Source of the DNA: JBDTSW01 sp051004675
GTDB taxonomy: Bacteria; Actinomycetota; Thermoleophilia; Solirubrobacterales; 70-9
DNA: 31,175 bases
Direction of reading: 5' to 3'
Assembly: GCA_051004675.1 (NCBI GenBank)
Contig: JBPCKC010000021.1
Coordinates: 1 to 31,175, forward strand
In this document: piece by piece, positions 15,433-21,771 of the stretch
Layout of the letters: every line of letters starts with the position of its first letter
Position numbering within the stretch: position 1 is the first letter of the stretch
The notes under the pieces: model-generated
The model's input: only the letters and a program-made list of their open reading frames with translations
Told to the model about the DNA's origin: nothing
Database searches by the model: none
Translations under genes and position numbers: made by a program

Positions 15433-16281
15433 GTGGCCCGGGTTCAGGAGCTGACGGAGCGCCTCGAGCGGCTTCCCGACCAGGCCGCTCGCGCCAGCGC
15501 GGACGAGTTGGTGTCCGCGATCCTCGAGCTCTACGGCGAGGGGCTCGAGCGCATCTTCGGCGCGATGTCCGAGGAGGGTGAGGCCGGCGAGCGGCTGCGC
15601 GAGCGGCTGCAGGAGGACGGCCTCGTCGCGAGCCTGATGTTGATCCACGACCTCTATCCGATACCGCTCGAGGAGCGGGTCAGCGAGGCGCTGGAGAGCG
15701 TGCGCCCGTACATGGAGTCCCACGGCGGCAACGTCGAGCTGCTCGAGGTGAAGGACGGGACGGCGCGGATCTCGCTGGAGGGGAGCTGCAAGACGTGCCC
15801 GGCGTCCACCTCCACGCTGGAGCTGGCGATCAAGCAAGCGCTCGACGAAGCCGCCCCCGACCTCGAAGCGCTGATCGTCGAGGGGGCCGAGAACCTGCAG
15901 CCCGCGGTCTCCGGCAGCGCGATGGAGCTTCCGGTGCTGCAGGTCGCACCCGGCGAAGAAGGCGTTCAGCCGAGCTGGTTCCCCCTGCCGGGCGCCGAGC
16001 AGATCGTCGAGGGCGAGGTCCGAGCCGCAGAGGTCGCCGGAGTACCGCTGGTGGTTGCGCGGGTCGAGGGCGGTCTCCTCGCCTACCGGGATTCCTGCGC
16101 CGGATGCCACTCAGCGCTGCACGACGGGGCGCTCGCGGACGGTACCTTGACGTGCCCGGAGTGCGCCCGCAACTTCCACCTGCCGCGCGCCGGCCGCTCG
16201 CTGGACGACGACCGGCTCCAGCTCGAGCCGGTGCCGCTGCTGGGTGGCCCAGAGGGCACCCGCGTGGCCCTGGCCGCATGA
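15433..16281 (+). CDS. NifU-C domain fused to a Rieske-derived zinc-ribbon-like domain
   Basis: 282 residues from GTG 15433, preceded by GGAGG with 5-bp spacing; a CTG at 15364 in frame is an alternative start, since the intervening codons look coding. Residues about 80-155 are a NifU C-terminal domain with C119-K-T-C122, an Fe-S carrier motif. Residues about 180-282 resemble a Rieske fold, but the C-x-H/C-x2-H pattern is replaced by C222-A-G-C225-H and C241-P-E-C244, so it more likely binds zinc or a rubredoxin-like iron. Such NifU/Rieske proteins are typical of Hhy operons and may load Fe-S clusters or carry electrons. The next gene overlaps by 4 bp. Confidence 0.85.
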   Translation: MARVQELTERLERLPDQAARASADELVSAILELYGEGLERIFGAMSEEGEAGERLRERLQEDGLVASLMLIHDLYPIPLEERVSEALESVRPYMESHGGNVELLEVKDGTARISLEGSCKTCPASTSTLELAIKQALDEAAPDLEALIVEGAENLQPAVSGSAMELPVLQVAPGEEGVQPSWFPLPGAEQIVEGEVRAAEVAGVPLVVARVEGGLLAYRDSCAGCHSALHDGALADGTLTCPECARNFHLPRAGRSLDDDRLQLEPVPLLGGPEGTRVALAA

Positions 16282-16985
16282 GCGAATCCACCGACCGGAT
16301 CATCTCCTCCCGCCGGCGAGCCGAGATGGTCTCCGGCCTGCGGAAGCTGGCCAAACCGGGAACCGCAAGCCGGGGTCAGATCCCCGGCGGGGGTCTGACC
16401 CCGAAGGGCACCGATGCGGCGGCCAATGGCAAACCCGGCGAAGAACGCTGCGACCTCTGCGGCAACGACATCTCGGCCGACCACCGCCACCTCCTGCACC
16501 TCACCGAACGCCAGATCCTGTGCGCCTGCGAGCCCTGCGTGGCGATGCGCTCCGGCGACCCCGAGCTGCGCCCGACCGGCACGAGGATCGCCTGGCTCGA
16601 CGACTTCGAGCTCTCCGACGAGCTGTGGGCGGCGTTCGGCCTCCCGATCGGGCTCGCCTTCTTCCTGGACTCGACGACCGCCGGAGGCATCGTCGCCTTC
16701 TACCCCAGCCCGGGCGGGTCGATGGAGTCAGAGCTGGACTTGAACGCGTGGGAGGAGCTGAAGAGCGCCAACCCGATCCTCGAGAGCCTCGACGCCGACG
16801 GGGAGGCACTGCTGGTCAACCGCATGTCGGATCCCCCGCAGCACGCGATCGTCCCCGTGGACGAGTGCTACCGCCTGGTCGGACTGGTGAAGATCGCCTG
16901 GGAGGGCATCTCCGGCGGCAGCGGGCCCGAGCAGGCGATCGCCGAATTCTTCGACGAGCTGCGCTCGCGGAGCGTCCCCGCATGA
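16278..16985 (+). CDS. DUF5947 family protein of the hydrogenase operon
   Basis: 235 residues. I recognise it as the DUF5947 family found next to actinobacterial hydrogenase genes (from memory). Residues 58-87 hold a zinc-binding candidate, C58-D-L-C61 and C82-A-C84-E-P-C87, with H69/H71/H74 nearby. The rest is an alpha/beta domain with F-D-D-F-E-L-S-D-E-L-W-A-A-F-like acidic and aromatic segments. Residues 32-42, in the N-terminal linker, are encoded by a 31-bp palindrome that looks inserted. ATG 16278 overlaps the previous stop (ATGA) and its own stop overlaps DUF6084. Probably an accessory or assembly factor. Confidence 0.8.
   Translation: MSESTDRIISSRRRAEMVSGLRKLAKPGTASRGQIPGGGLTPKGTDAAANGKPGEERCDLCGNDISADHRHLLHLTERQILCACEPCVAMRSGDPELRPTGTRIAWLDDFELSDELWAAFGLPIGLAFFLDSTTAGGIVAFYPSPGGSMESELDLNAWEELKSANPILESLDADGEALLVNRMSDPPQHAIVPVDECYRLVGLVKIAWEGISGGSGPEQAIAEFFDELRSRSVPA
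16372..16402. repeat. REP-like palindrome inside the DUF5947 gene
   Basis: GGGGTCAGA (16372-16380) and TCTGACCCC (16394-16402) flank an inner CCCC/GGGG pairing around loop GGC, giving a near-perfect 14-bp stem with one T/G pair. GGGGTCAGA...TCTGACCCC is a form I associate with REP/RAYT-type repeats in other bacteria. It lies in frame in a linker, coding for Gly/Pro-rich residues 32-42. No second copy was noticed in the window. Confidence 0.5.
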
Positions 16986-17731
16986 GCCCCACAGGCGGGA
17001 ACGGCGCCGGCGCCCGGCAAGGCCCGGCCGCGCAGGCCGCGCGAGCGGCCCGGGACGCCGCGACCGAGACGGCTCAGCCGACCGACCGCCCGATCCCCGA
17101 CTTCACGGTGGCCGGCGTCGGCCACGTCGAGCGGGCGGCCTCCCCCACCCTGCGCTTCGACATCGACGCCACCGAGTCCACCGGCCGCAGCATCTACACG
17201 GTGGCGCTGACGGCGATGATCGAGATCGAGCCCTCCAAGCGCCGCTACGACGACGCCGAGCGCGAGCGGCTGGTGGAACTGTTCGGCGAGCCCGAGCGCT
17301 GGGCATCGACTACGTCCAGCCTGCGGTGGGCTCAGGCTCAGGTCCTCGTCCCCAGCTTCAACGACTCGGCCCGCTTCGCGCTCGAGCTGCCATGCACCTA
17401 CGACCACGAGGTCGGCGCCACCAAGTACCTGAACGGTCTCAGCGGCGGCACCTGCCCGCTTCGCTTCCACTTCAACGGCACCGTGATCTGGGAGGGCGAC
17501 GACGGGCGCATGCAGCTGACCCAGGTGCCATGGGACTGCTCGGCCCGCTTCGACATGCCCGCATCCGCCTGGCGGGTGATGATGGAGGAGAGCTATCCCT
17601 TCCGGGGCTGGATCGCCCTCGACAAGGCGACGATCGAGCGCCTCGAGCGCCGCAAGGCCGAGCGCGCTGCGCCGACGATGGACGCGACCGTGTCCGAGCT
17701 GCTCGACTCGGCGCCGGCGGAGTCGGACTGA
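16982..17731 (+). CDS. DUF6084 family protein of the hydrogenase operon
   Basis: 249 residues from ATG 16982, overlapping the previous stop by 4 bp (ATGA). An N-terminal linker (1-38) is Ala/Gly-rich; the conserved domain starts at P-D-F-T-V-A-G-V. Segments such as Y-T-V-A-L-T-A-M-I-E-I-E-P-S-K-R-R-Y, L-P-C-T-Y-D-H-E-V-G-A-T-K-Y and F-N-G-T-V-I-W match my memory of the DUF6084 family of Streptomyces hydrogenase loci. No metal motif or membrane helix. It is the partner of DUF5947 in the same operon. Function unknown; possibly assembly or anchoring of the hydrogenase. Confidence 0.8.
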   Translation: MSPTGGNGAGARQGPAAQAARAARDAATETAQPTDRPIPDFTVAGVGHVERAASPTLRFDIDATESTGRSIYTVALTAMIEIEPSKRRYDDAERERLVELFGEPERWASTTSSLRWAQAQVLVPSFNDSARFALELPCTYDHEVGATKYLNGLSGGTCPLRFHFNGTVIWEGDDGRMQLTQVPWDCSARFDMPASAWRVMMEESYPFRGWIALDKATIERLERRKAERAAPTMDATVSELLDSAPAESD

Positions 17732-18885
17732 TGGAGAAGGCACTCGAGAGCCTGCTCGACTCGCTCCTGTACGAGGGCTACGCGCTGTACCCGTACACGC
17801 CGGGGGCGACGAAGAACGCGACGCCGACCCCATTCGGGATCGTCTATCCCCCGGGCTACGCCGAGGGCAACGCAGCCACGTTCGATCACCTGCGCATGGA
17901 CTGCCTGGTCGAGGACGGCCCGGAAGCCGCGCTGGAGGCCACCATCTGCTTCCTCCAGTCCGAGGGTGAGCGCCATCGCGGTATCGCGCGACGGCTGAGA
18001 ATTCCGTCCACCCCGCTCGCGGACCTGATCGAGGGCGGTCGCGGCGAGGACTTCTCGTTCACCGGCGAAGAGATCATCGCGGGACGAGTCCGCATGCGGG
18101 CCGACCGCGTCGGCGAGAGCCTGGCGCGGGTTCGGGTGTGCGTCCACAACTCGAGCGACCCCGGCGCCGACGCGAGGTCGGCCACGCGCGGCGACGCCCT
18201 GCGCTTCAGCCTGATCTCCACCCACGTGGTCGCCGAGGTCACGGACGGGCGCTTCGTCTCGCCCCTAGACACGAAGGGGCCCCACGCCGAGGCGCTGGCC
18301 GAGTGCGAGAGCGTCAACACCTGGCCGGTGCTCGCCAACCCCACGGACACGGCCATGCTCGGCGCCGCGATCGTCCTGCCCGACCACCCGAGCATGGCGC
18401 CGGAGAGCCTGGGGAACCTGTTCGACTCGACCGAGATCGAGGAGGCGTTACTGCTGCACGTCCACGCGCTGAGCAACGAGGAGCGAGAGGAGATCGAGCG
18501 CCAGGACCCCGCGGTCCGCGAGATGGTCGAGCGGGCGGCGGCCACGACGCCGGACCAGATCATGAACCTGCACGGCCGCCTCTCTGACGTGGAGCCGGAG
18601 CCGGGGCACCCGAACCCGGGCGAGGCGAGTATCGAGGTCGGAGGCACGACCTTCGTGAAGGGCGGGAAGGTCGTGCTCCGTCCGCGCACCGACCGCGACG
18701 TGCTGGACAAGCTGCTCGCGGGGAAGGTCGCGACGATCGAGCGCATCTACTACGACTACGACGACCGGGCCCACATCGGCGTCACCGTCGACGACGACGC
18801 GGCGCAGCCCCTGTTCCGTGAAACGGGCCGCTACCTCTTCTTCTCCTCGGACGAGGTCGAGGCCGTGGATTCCAGCAATGCCTGA
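17731..18885 (+). CDS. Conserved hydrogenase-operon protein, function unknown
   Basis: 384 residues from ATG 17731, which shares one base with the previous TGA (TGATG). No domain recognised. The start M-E-K-A-L-E-S-L-L-D-S-L-L-Y-E-G-Y-A-L-Y-P is well defined. A central acidic block (about 240-300) is followed by a short C-terminal beta domain, V-V-L-R-P-R-T-D-R-D-V-L-D-K-L-L-A-G-K-V-A-T-I-E, resembling a small barrel. No transmembrane segments or Cys clusters. It sits between DUF6084 and the maturation protease, so a role in hydrogenase assembly or regulation is likely. Its end overlaps the protease start by 8 bp. Confidence 0.75.
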   Translation: MEKALESLLDSLLYEGYALYPYTPGATKNATPTPFGIVYPPGYAEGNAATFDHLRMDCLVEDGPEAALEATICFLQSEGERHRGIARRLRIPSTPLADLIEGGRGEDFSFTGEEIIAGRVRMRADRVGESLARVRVCVHNSSDPGADARSATRGDALRFSLISTHVVAEVTDGRFVSPLDTKGPHAEALAECESVNTWPVLANPTDTAMLGAAIVLPDHPSMAPESLGNLFDSTEIEEALLLHVHALSNEEREEIERQDPAVREMVERAAATTPDQIMNLHGRLSDVEPEPGHPNPGEASIEVGGTTFVKGGKVVLRPRTDRDVLDKLLAGKVATIERIYYDYDDRAHIGVTVDDDAAQPLFRETGRYLFFSSDEVEAVDSSNA

Positions 18886-19405
18886 GCGCCAGCGGCAGAT
18901 CCTCGTTGCGGGCGTCGGCAACTCCTGGCTGCAGGACGATGGATTCGGGAGCGCGGTCGTCAAACGCCTCGGCGAGCTCGACCTGCCCGACGGCGTCAGG
19001 GTGCTGGACTTCGGAACCGGCGGGCTCGACCTGGCCTACGAGGTGATGCGCGGCTACGACGCGCTGCTCCTGGTAGATGTCAGCAAGCAGGGGGGCGAGC
19101 CCGGCACGTTGTACGTGATCGACCCTCGCGACGAGGAGATCAGGCCGATCGACGACGGCGAGACGGTCAACCCTCACGGCATGGACCCCCACACGGTGCT
19201 GCGCTTCATCAAGACGGTCGGCGGGTCACCCGGGAAGGTGACGGTGATCGCCTGCGAGCCGGCCGAGGTGGAGGAGATGGGCCTGGAGCTCTCGCCGGAG
19301 GTCCAGGCTGCCGTCGGGAAGGCCGTGGACCTCGTCATCGACACGATCGCCGAGCTCCGGACCGACGCGGCGTACGAGGACGCCGGCGCGGAGGCCGAGG
19401 CCTAG
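18878..19405 (+). CDS. [NiFe]-hydrogenase maturation endopeptidase (HupD/HyaD-type)
   Basis: 175 residues. Cuts the C-terminal tail of the HhyL large subunit after nickel insertion. G12-V-G-N15-S-W-L-Q-D-D21-G-F-G is the family N-terminal motif with the metal-binding acid (D21, Glu in HybD). D67, in L-L-V-D-V-S, and H100, in N-P-H-G-M-D-P-H, match the second and third nickel-sensing ligands. ATG 18878 lies inside the previous gene (8-bp overlap); an in-frame upstream start at 18818 would lie deeper in that gene. The C-terminal A/E-rich tail is not part of the fold. Confidence 0.92.
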   Translation: MPERQRQILVAGVGNSWLQDDGFGSAVVKRLGELDLPDGVRVLDFGTGGLDLAYEVMRGYDALLLVDVSKQGGEPGTLYVIDPRDEEIRPIDDGETVNPHGMDPHTVLRFIKTVGGSPGKVTVIACEPAEVEEMGLELSPEVQAAVGKAVDLVIDTIAELRTDAAYEDAGAEAEA

Positions 19406-19444
19406 ATGAGCAACCCCTCACTCTCACGGGATCTGATCATCTGA
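19406..19444 (+). CDS. 12-codon mini-ORF coupled to hypA
   Basis: ATG at 19406 directly follows the protease TAG and encodes M-S-N-P-S-L-S-R-D-L-I-I before TGA 19442-19444. That TGA shares its A with the hypA ATG (TGATG). It may simply be a short leader that keeps ribosomes moving into hypA, or chance. No function recognised. Confidence 0.3.
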   Translation: MSNPSLSRDLII

Positions 19445-19842
19445 TGCACGAGCTGTCGGTCGCGCAGGCGGTCGTTGATACCGCCACCAAGCACGCCGGA
19501 GGCCGCCGGGTGAAGCTGATCAGCCTTCGCCTGGGGACGATGCGCCAGGTCGTCTTCGACTCGCTGGACTTCTACTTCGGGATCGTCGCCCGCGACACCC
19601 TGTGCGAGGGGGCCGAGCTCGAGCACGAGCTCGTCGCCGCCCGCCTGCGCTGCCCGGAATGCGATCGCGAGTGGGACCCGGCGCCGCAACCGGTCGCCAG
19701 CCACGAGGCCGTGGGGGTCGAGCTGGCGCTGCCCGTGTTCCGGTGCCTGGATTGTGGGGTGCCCGGAGAGATCGAGGCCGGCGGGGAGTTGGAAGTAGAG
19801 TCGATCGAGGTCCAGGACACAGCCCAGGCGACGCTCGGGTAG
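19444..19842 (+). CDS. hypA: Hydrogenase nickel-incorporation protein HypA
   Basis: 132 residues, slightly longer than the usual 113-120. The N-terminal M-H2-E3-L-S nickel site is intact, so the annotated start is required. The zinc domain has C70-P-E-C73 and C101-L-D-C104, with about 27 residues between the pairs. HypA passes nickel to the large subunit with HypB. A TGATG overlap links it to the 12-codon ORF upstream. hypB follows after 11 bp with a strong SD. Confidence 0.95.
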   Translation: MHELSVAQAVVDTATKHAGGRRVKLISLRLGTMRQVVFDSLDFYFGIVARDTLCEGAELEHELVAARLRCPECDREWDPAPQPVASHEAVGVELALPVFRCLDCGVPGEIEAGGELEVESIEVQDTAQATLG

Positions 19843-19853
19843 AGGAGGAAGGC

Positions 19854-20534
19854 ATGCACCGAACCAAGATCAGGGTCACCGAGGACGCGCTCGACGCGAA
19901 CGAGACGATCGCCCGCGCCAACCGCGACGACTTCGACCGCGCGGGCGTCTCCGTGCTCAACCTGATGAGCGCCCCGGGGTCGGGCAAGACGACCCTGCTC
20001 GAGCGGGCGTTAAAAGACCTCGACAGCCCCAGGGTGGGGGTCCTCGAGGGCGACGTCCAGGGCAGCCTCGACGCCGACCGGCTCGCCGGGCTCCACATCC
20101 CCGTGACCCAGCTGAACACCGACTCGGGCTTCGGCGGAGAGTGTCACCTCGACGCGAACATGGTCCGCTCGGCGATCCCCGCCTTGGATCTGGACGCGAT
20201 CGACCTGCTGATCGTCGAGAACGTCGGAAACCTCGTCTGCCCGGCCGAGTTCCGGATCGGCGAGGACGTGAAGGCGATGGTCGCCTCGGTGGCCGAGGGT
20301 GAGGACAAGCCCCTCAAGTACCCGTTGATGTACCGCAGCTGCGAGATGGTCGTGGTGAACAAGATCGACCTCCTCCCCCATGTGGACTTCGACATGGACC
20401 GCTTCCTCGCAAACGTCGACGCCGTCAACCCCGGCGCGGAGCACCTGCTGGTGAGCGCCCGCACCGGGGAGGGCGTAGACGAGTGGCGTGCGTGGCTCGC
20501 CGCAATCCCCGAGCGCGCCGCGGCGCCGGCCTGA
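19854..20534 (+). CDS. hypB: Hydrogenase maturation GTPase HypB
   Basis: 226 residues from ATG 19854, preceded by AGAGGAGGAA. Walker A S39-A-P-G-S-G-K45-T-T is intact. G-E-C97-H98 is the conserved metal site of the G domain, and N-K-I-D gives guanine specificity. There is no N-terminal His-rich stretch or CxxCGC nickel motif, so nickel storage is unlikely and the protein relies on HypA. GTP hydrolysis drives nickel delivery to HhyL. Next gene starts 10 bp later. Confidence 0.95.
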   Translation: MHRTKIRVTEDALDANETIARANRDDFDRAGVSVLNLMSAPGSGKTTLLERALKDLDSPRVGVLEGDVQGSLDADRLAGLHIPVTQLNTDSGFGGECHLDANMVRSAIPALDLDAIDLLIVENVGNLVCPAEFRIGEDVKAMVASVAEGEDKPLKYPLMYRSCEMVVVNKIDLLPHVDFDMDRFLANVDAVNPGAEHLLVSARTGEGVDEWRAWLAAIPERAAAPA

Positions 20535-20544
20535 GCGGGGCCCC

Positions 20545-21771
20545 ATGACCGGGGCCGCCGGTACCGAGGCGCTCACTCGCCGCATCGACGAGCTCGCCGC
20601 CGCGCGCTTGAGCGCCAACGAGCGATTCTTCGCGGCGGAGGCCGATCGCCTCGCCCGCTGCTGCCACGCGATGGCCGAGCGCTTCGCGCGCGGCGGCCGG
20701 CTGATCGCGGTCGGCCACTCGCCCGTCGCGCGCTCGGACGCCCGCCACGTCGCTGTCGAGTTCGTCCACCCGGTCATCGTGGGCAAGCGAGCGCTGCCCG
20801 CCATCGGCCTGGCGGGCGAGGGCGGCGACCTCGCCCCCCAGCTCGAGGCGTTTGCCGAGGGCGACGACATCGTGATCGCCTTCGTCGCCGACGCGGAGGA
20901 CGAGGGCCAGGCTCGCGACGCCGTCACCTCCGCCCGCGAACTGGGCTGCCAGACGATCGCGTTCGCACCCGTTGGCGCGGAGTGGGAGTTCGAGGTCGGC
21001 GCGGACGACGAGTTCGTCGAACAGGAGGTGGCCGAGACCCTCTACCACGTGCTCTGGGAGCTGGTCCACGTCTACTTCGACCACCGTGGCCTCCTGGAGG
21101 GCCGCGAGACCCGGCCGGTCCACGACACCGGCGGGTCGAGCTTCCTCTATCCCTTCCTCTCGGAGTCCGAGCACGACCTCGACTCGATCACGGCCGACGT
21201 GCGCGGCTCGGTACTGATGAAGGCCGAGGAGATCGGTGCGTTACGCGAGGCCACTCTGGGCGAGAACCGTGAGGGCCTGATCCAAGCGGCCACGGCCCTG
21301 CGGGCGCGCCTCGACGCCGGTGGCCGCCTCATGGCCTTCGGCAACGGCGGCTCGGCCACCGACGCGATGGACGCGGTCGCCGACTACCGGCGACCGCCCC
21401 ATGGCTGGCCCTCCAGGCCCGCCCTGGATCTCACCGAGGACAGCTCGATTCTGACCGCGATCGCGAACGACGTGGGGGTCGAGGAGATCTTCCAGCGCCA
21501 GGTGATCGCCCACGGCCGCGAGGGGGACGTCGCCCTCGCCCTCTCCACGAGCGGCGGCTCCGACAACGTGATCCTGGCGCTCGCCGAGGCGCGGCGGCGG
21601 GGCATGCTCACGATCGCACTGGTCGGCTACGACGGGGGGCGGATCGCCGACGAGGGCCTAGCCGATCACGTGATCGTCACCCGCTCTCAGCACATCCCTC
21701 GCATCCAGGAGGCGCAGGCCAGCGCACACCACGTCCTCCGCGAGCTGGTCGAGCTGGTCGAGCCGACTTGA
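20545..21771 (+). CDS. Double SIS-domain protein (GmhA-like C-terminal half) in the hyp operon
   Basis: 408 residues from ATG 20545. The C-terminal half (about 225-405) is a phosphoheptose-isomerase-type SIS domain: F-G-N-G-G-S270-A-T-D-A-M-D at 265-276 and S-T-S-G-G-S-D-N-V at 334-342 bind sugar phosphate. The N-terminal half (about 10-190) resembles a second, diverged SIS domain (G-H-S-P-V-A-R-S-D-A-R-H-V-A-V-E-F-V) with the catalytic Ser/Gly loop altered. GmhA-like genes recur beside hyp genes in actinobacteria, as I recall, but their part in hydrogenase biogenesis is unknown. TTG start of hypF overlaps its stop. Confidence 0.8.
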   Translation: MTGAAGTEALTRRIDELAAARLSANERFFAAEADRLARCCHAMAERFARGGRLIAVGHSPVARSDARHVAVEFVHPVIVGKRALPAIGLAGEGGDLAPQLEAFAEGDDIVIAFVADAEDEGQARDAVTSARELGCQTIAFAPVGAEWEFEVGADDEFVEQEVAETLYHVLWELVHVYFDHRGLLEGRETRPVHDTGGSSFLYPFLSESEHDLDSITADVRGSVLMKAEEIGALREATLGENREGLIQAATALRARLDAGGRLMAFGNGGSATDAMDAVADYRRPPHGWPSRPALDLTEDSSILTAIANDVGVEEIFQRQVIAHGREGDVALALSTSGGSDNVILALAEARRRGMLTIALVGYDGGRIADEGLADHVIVTRSQHIPRIQEAQASAHHVLRELVELVEPT

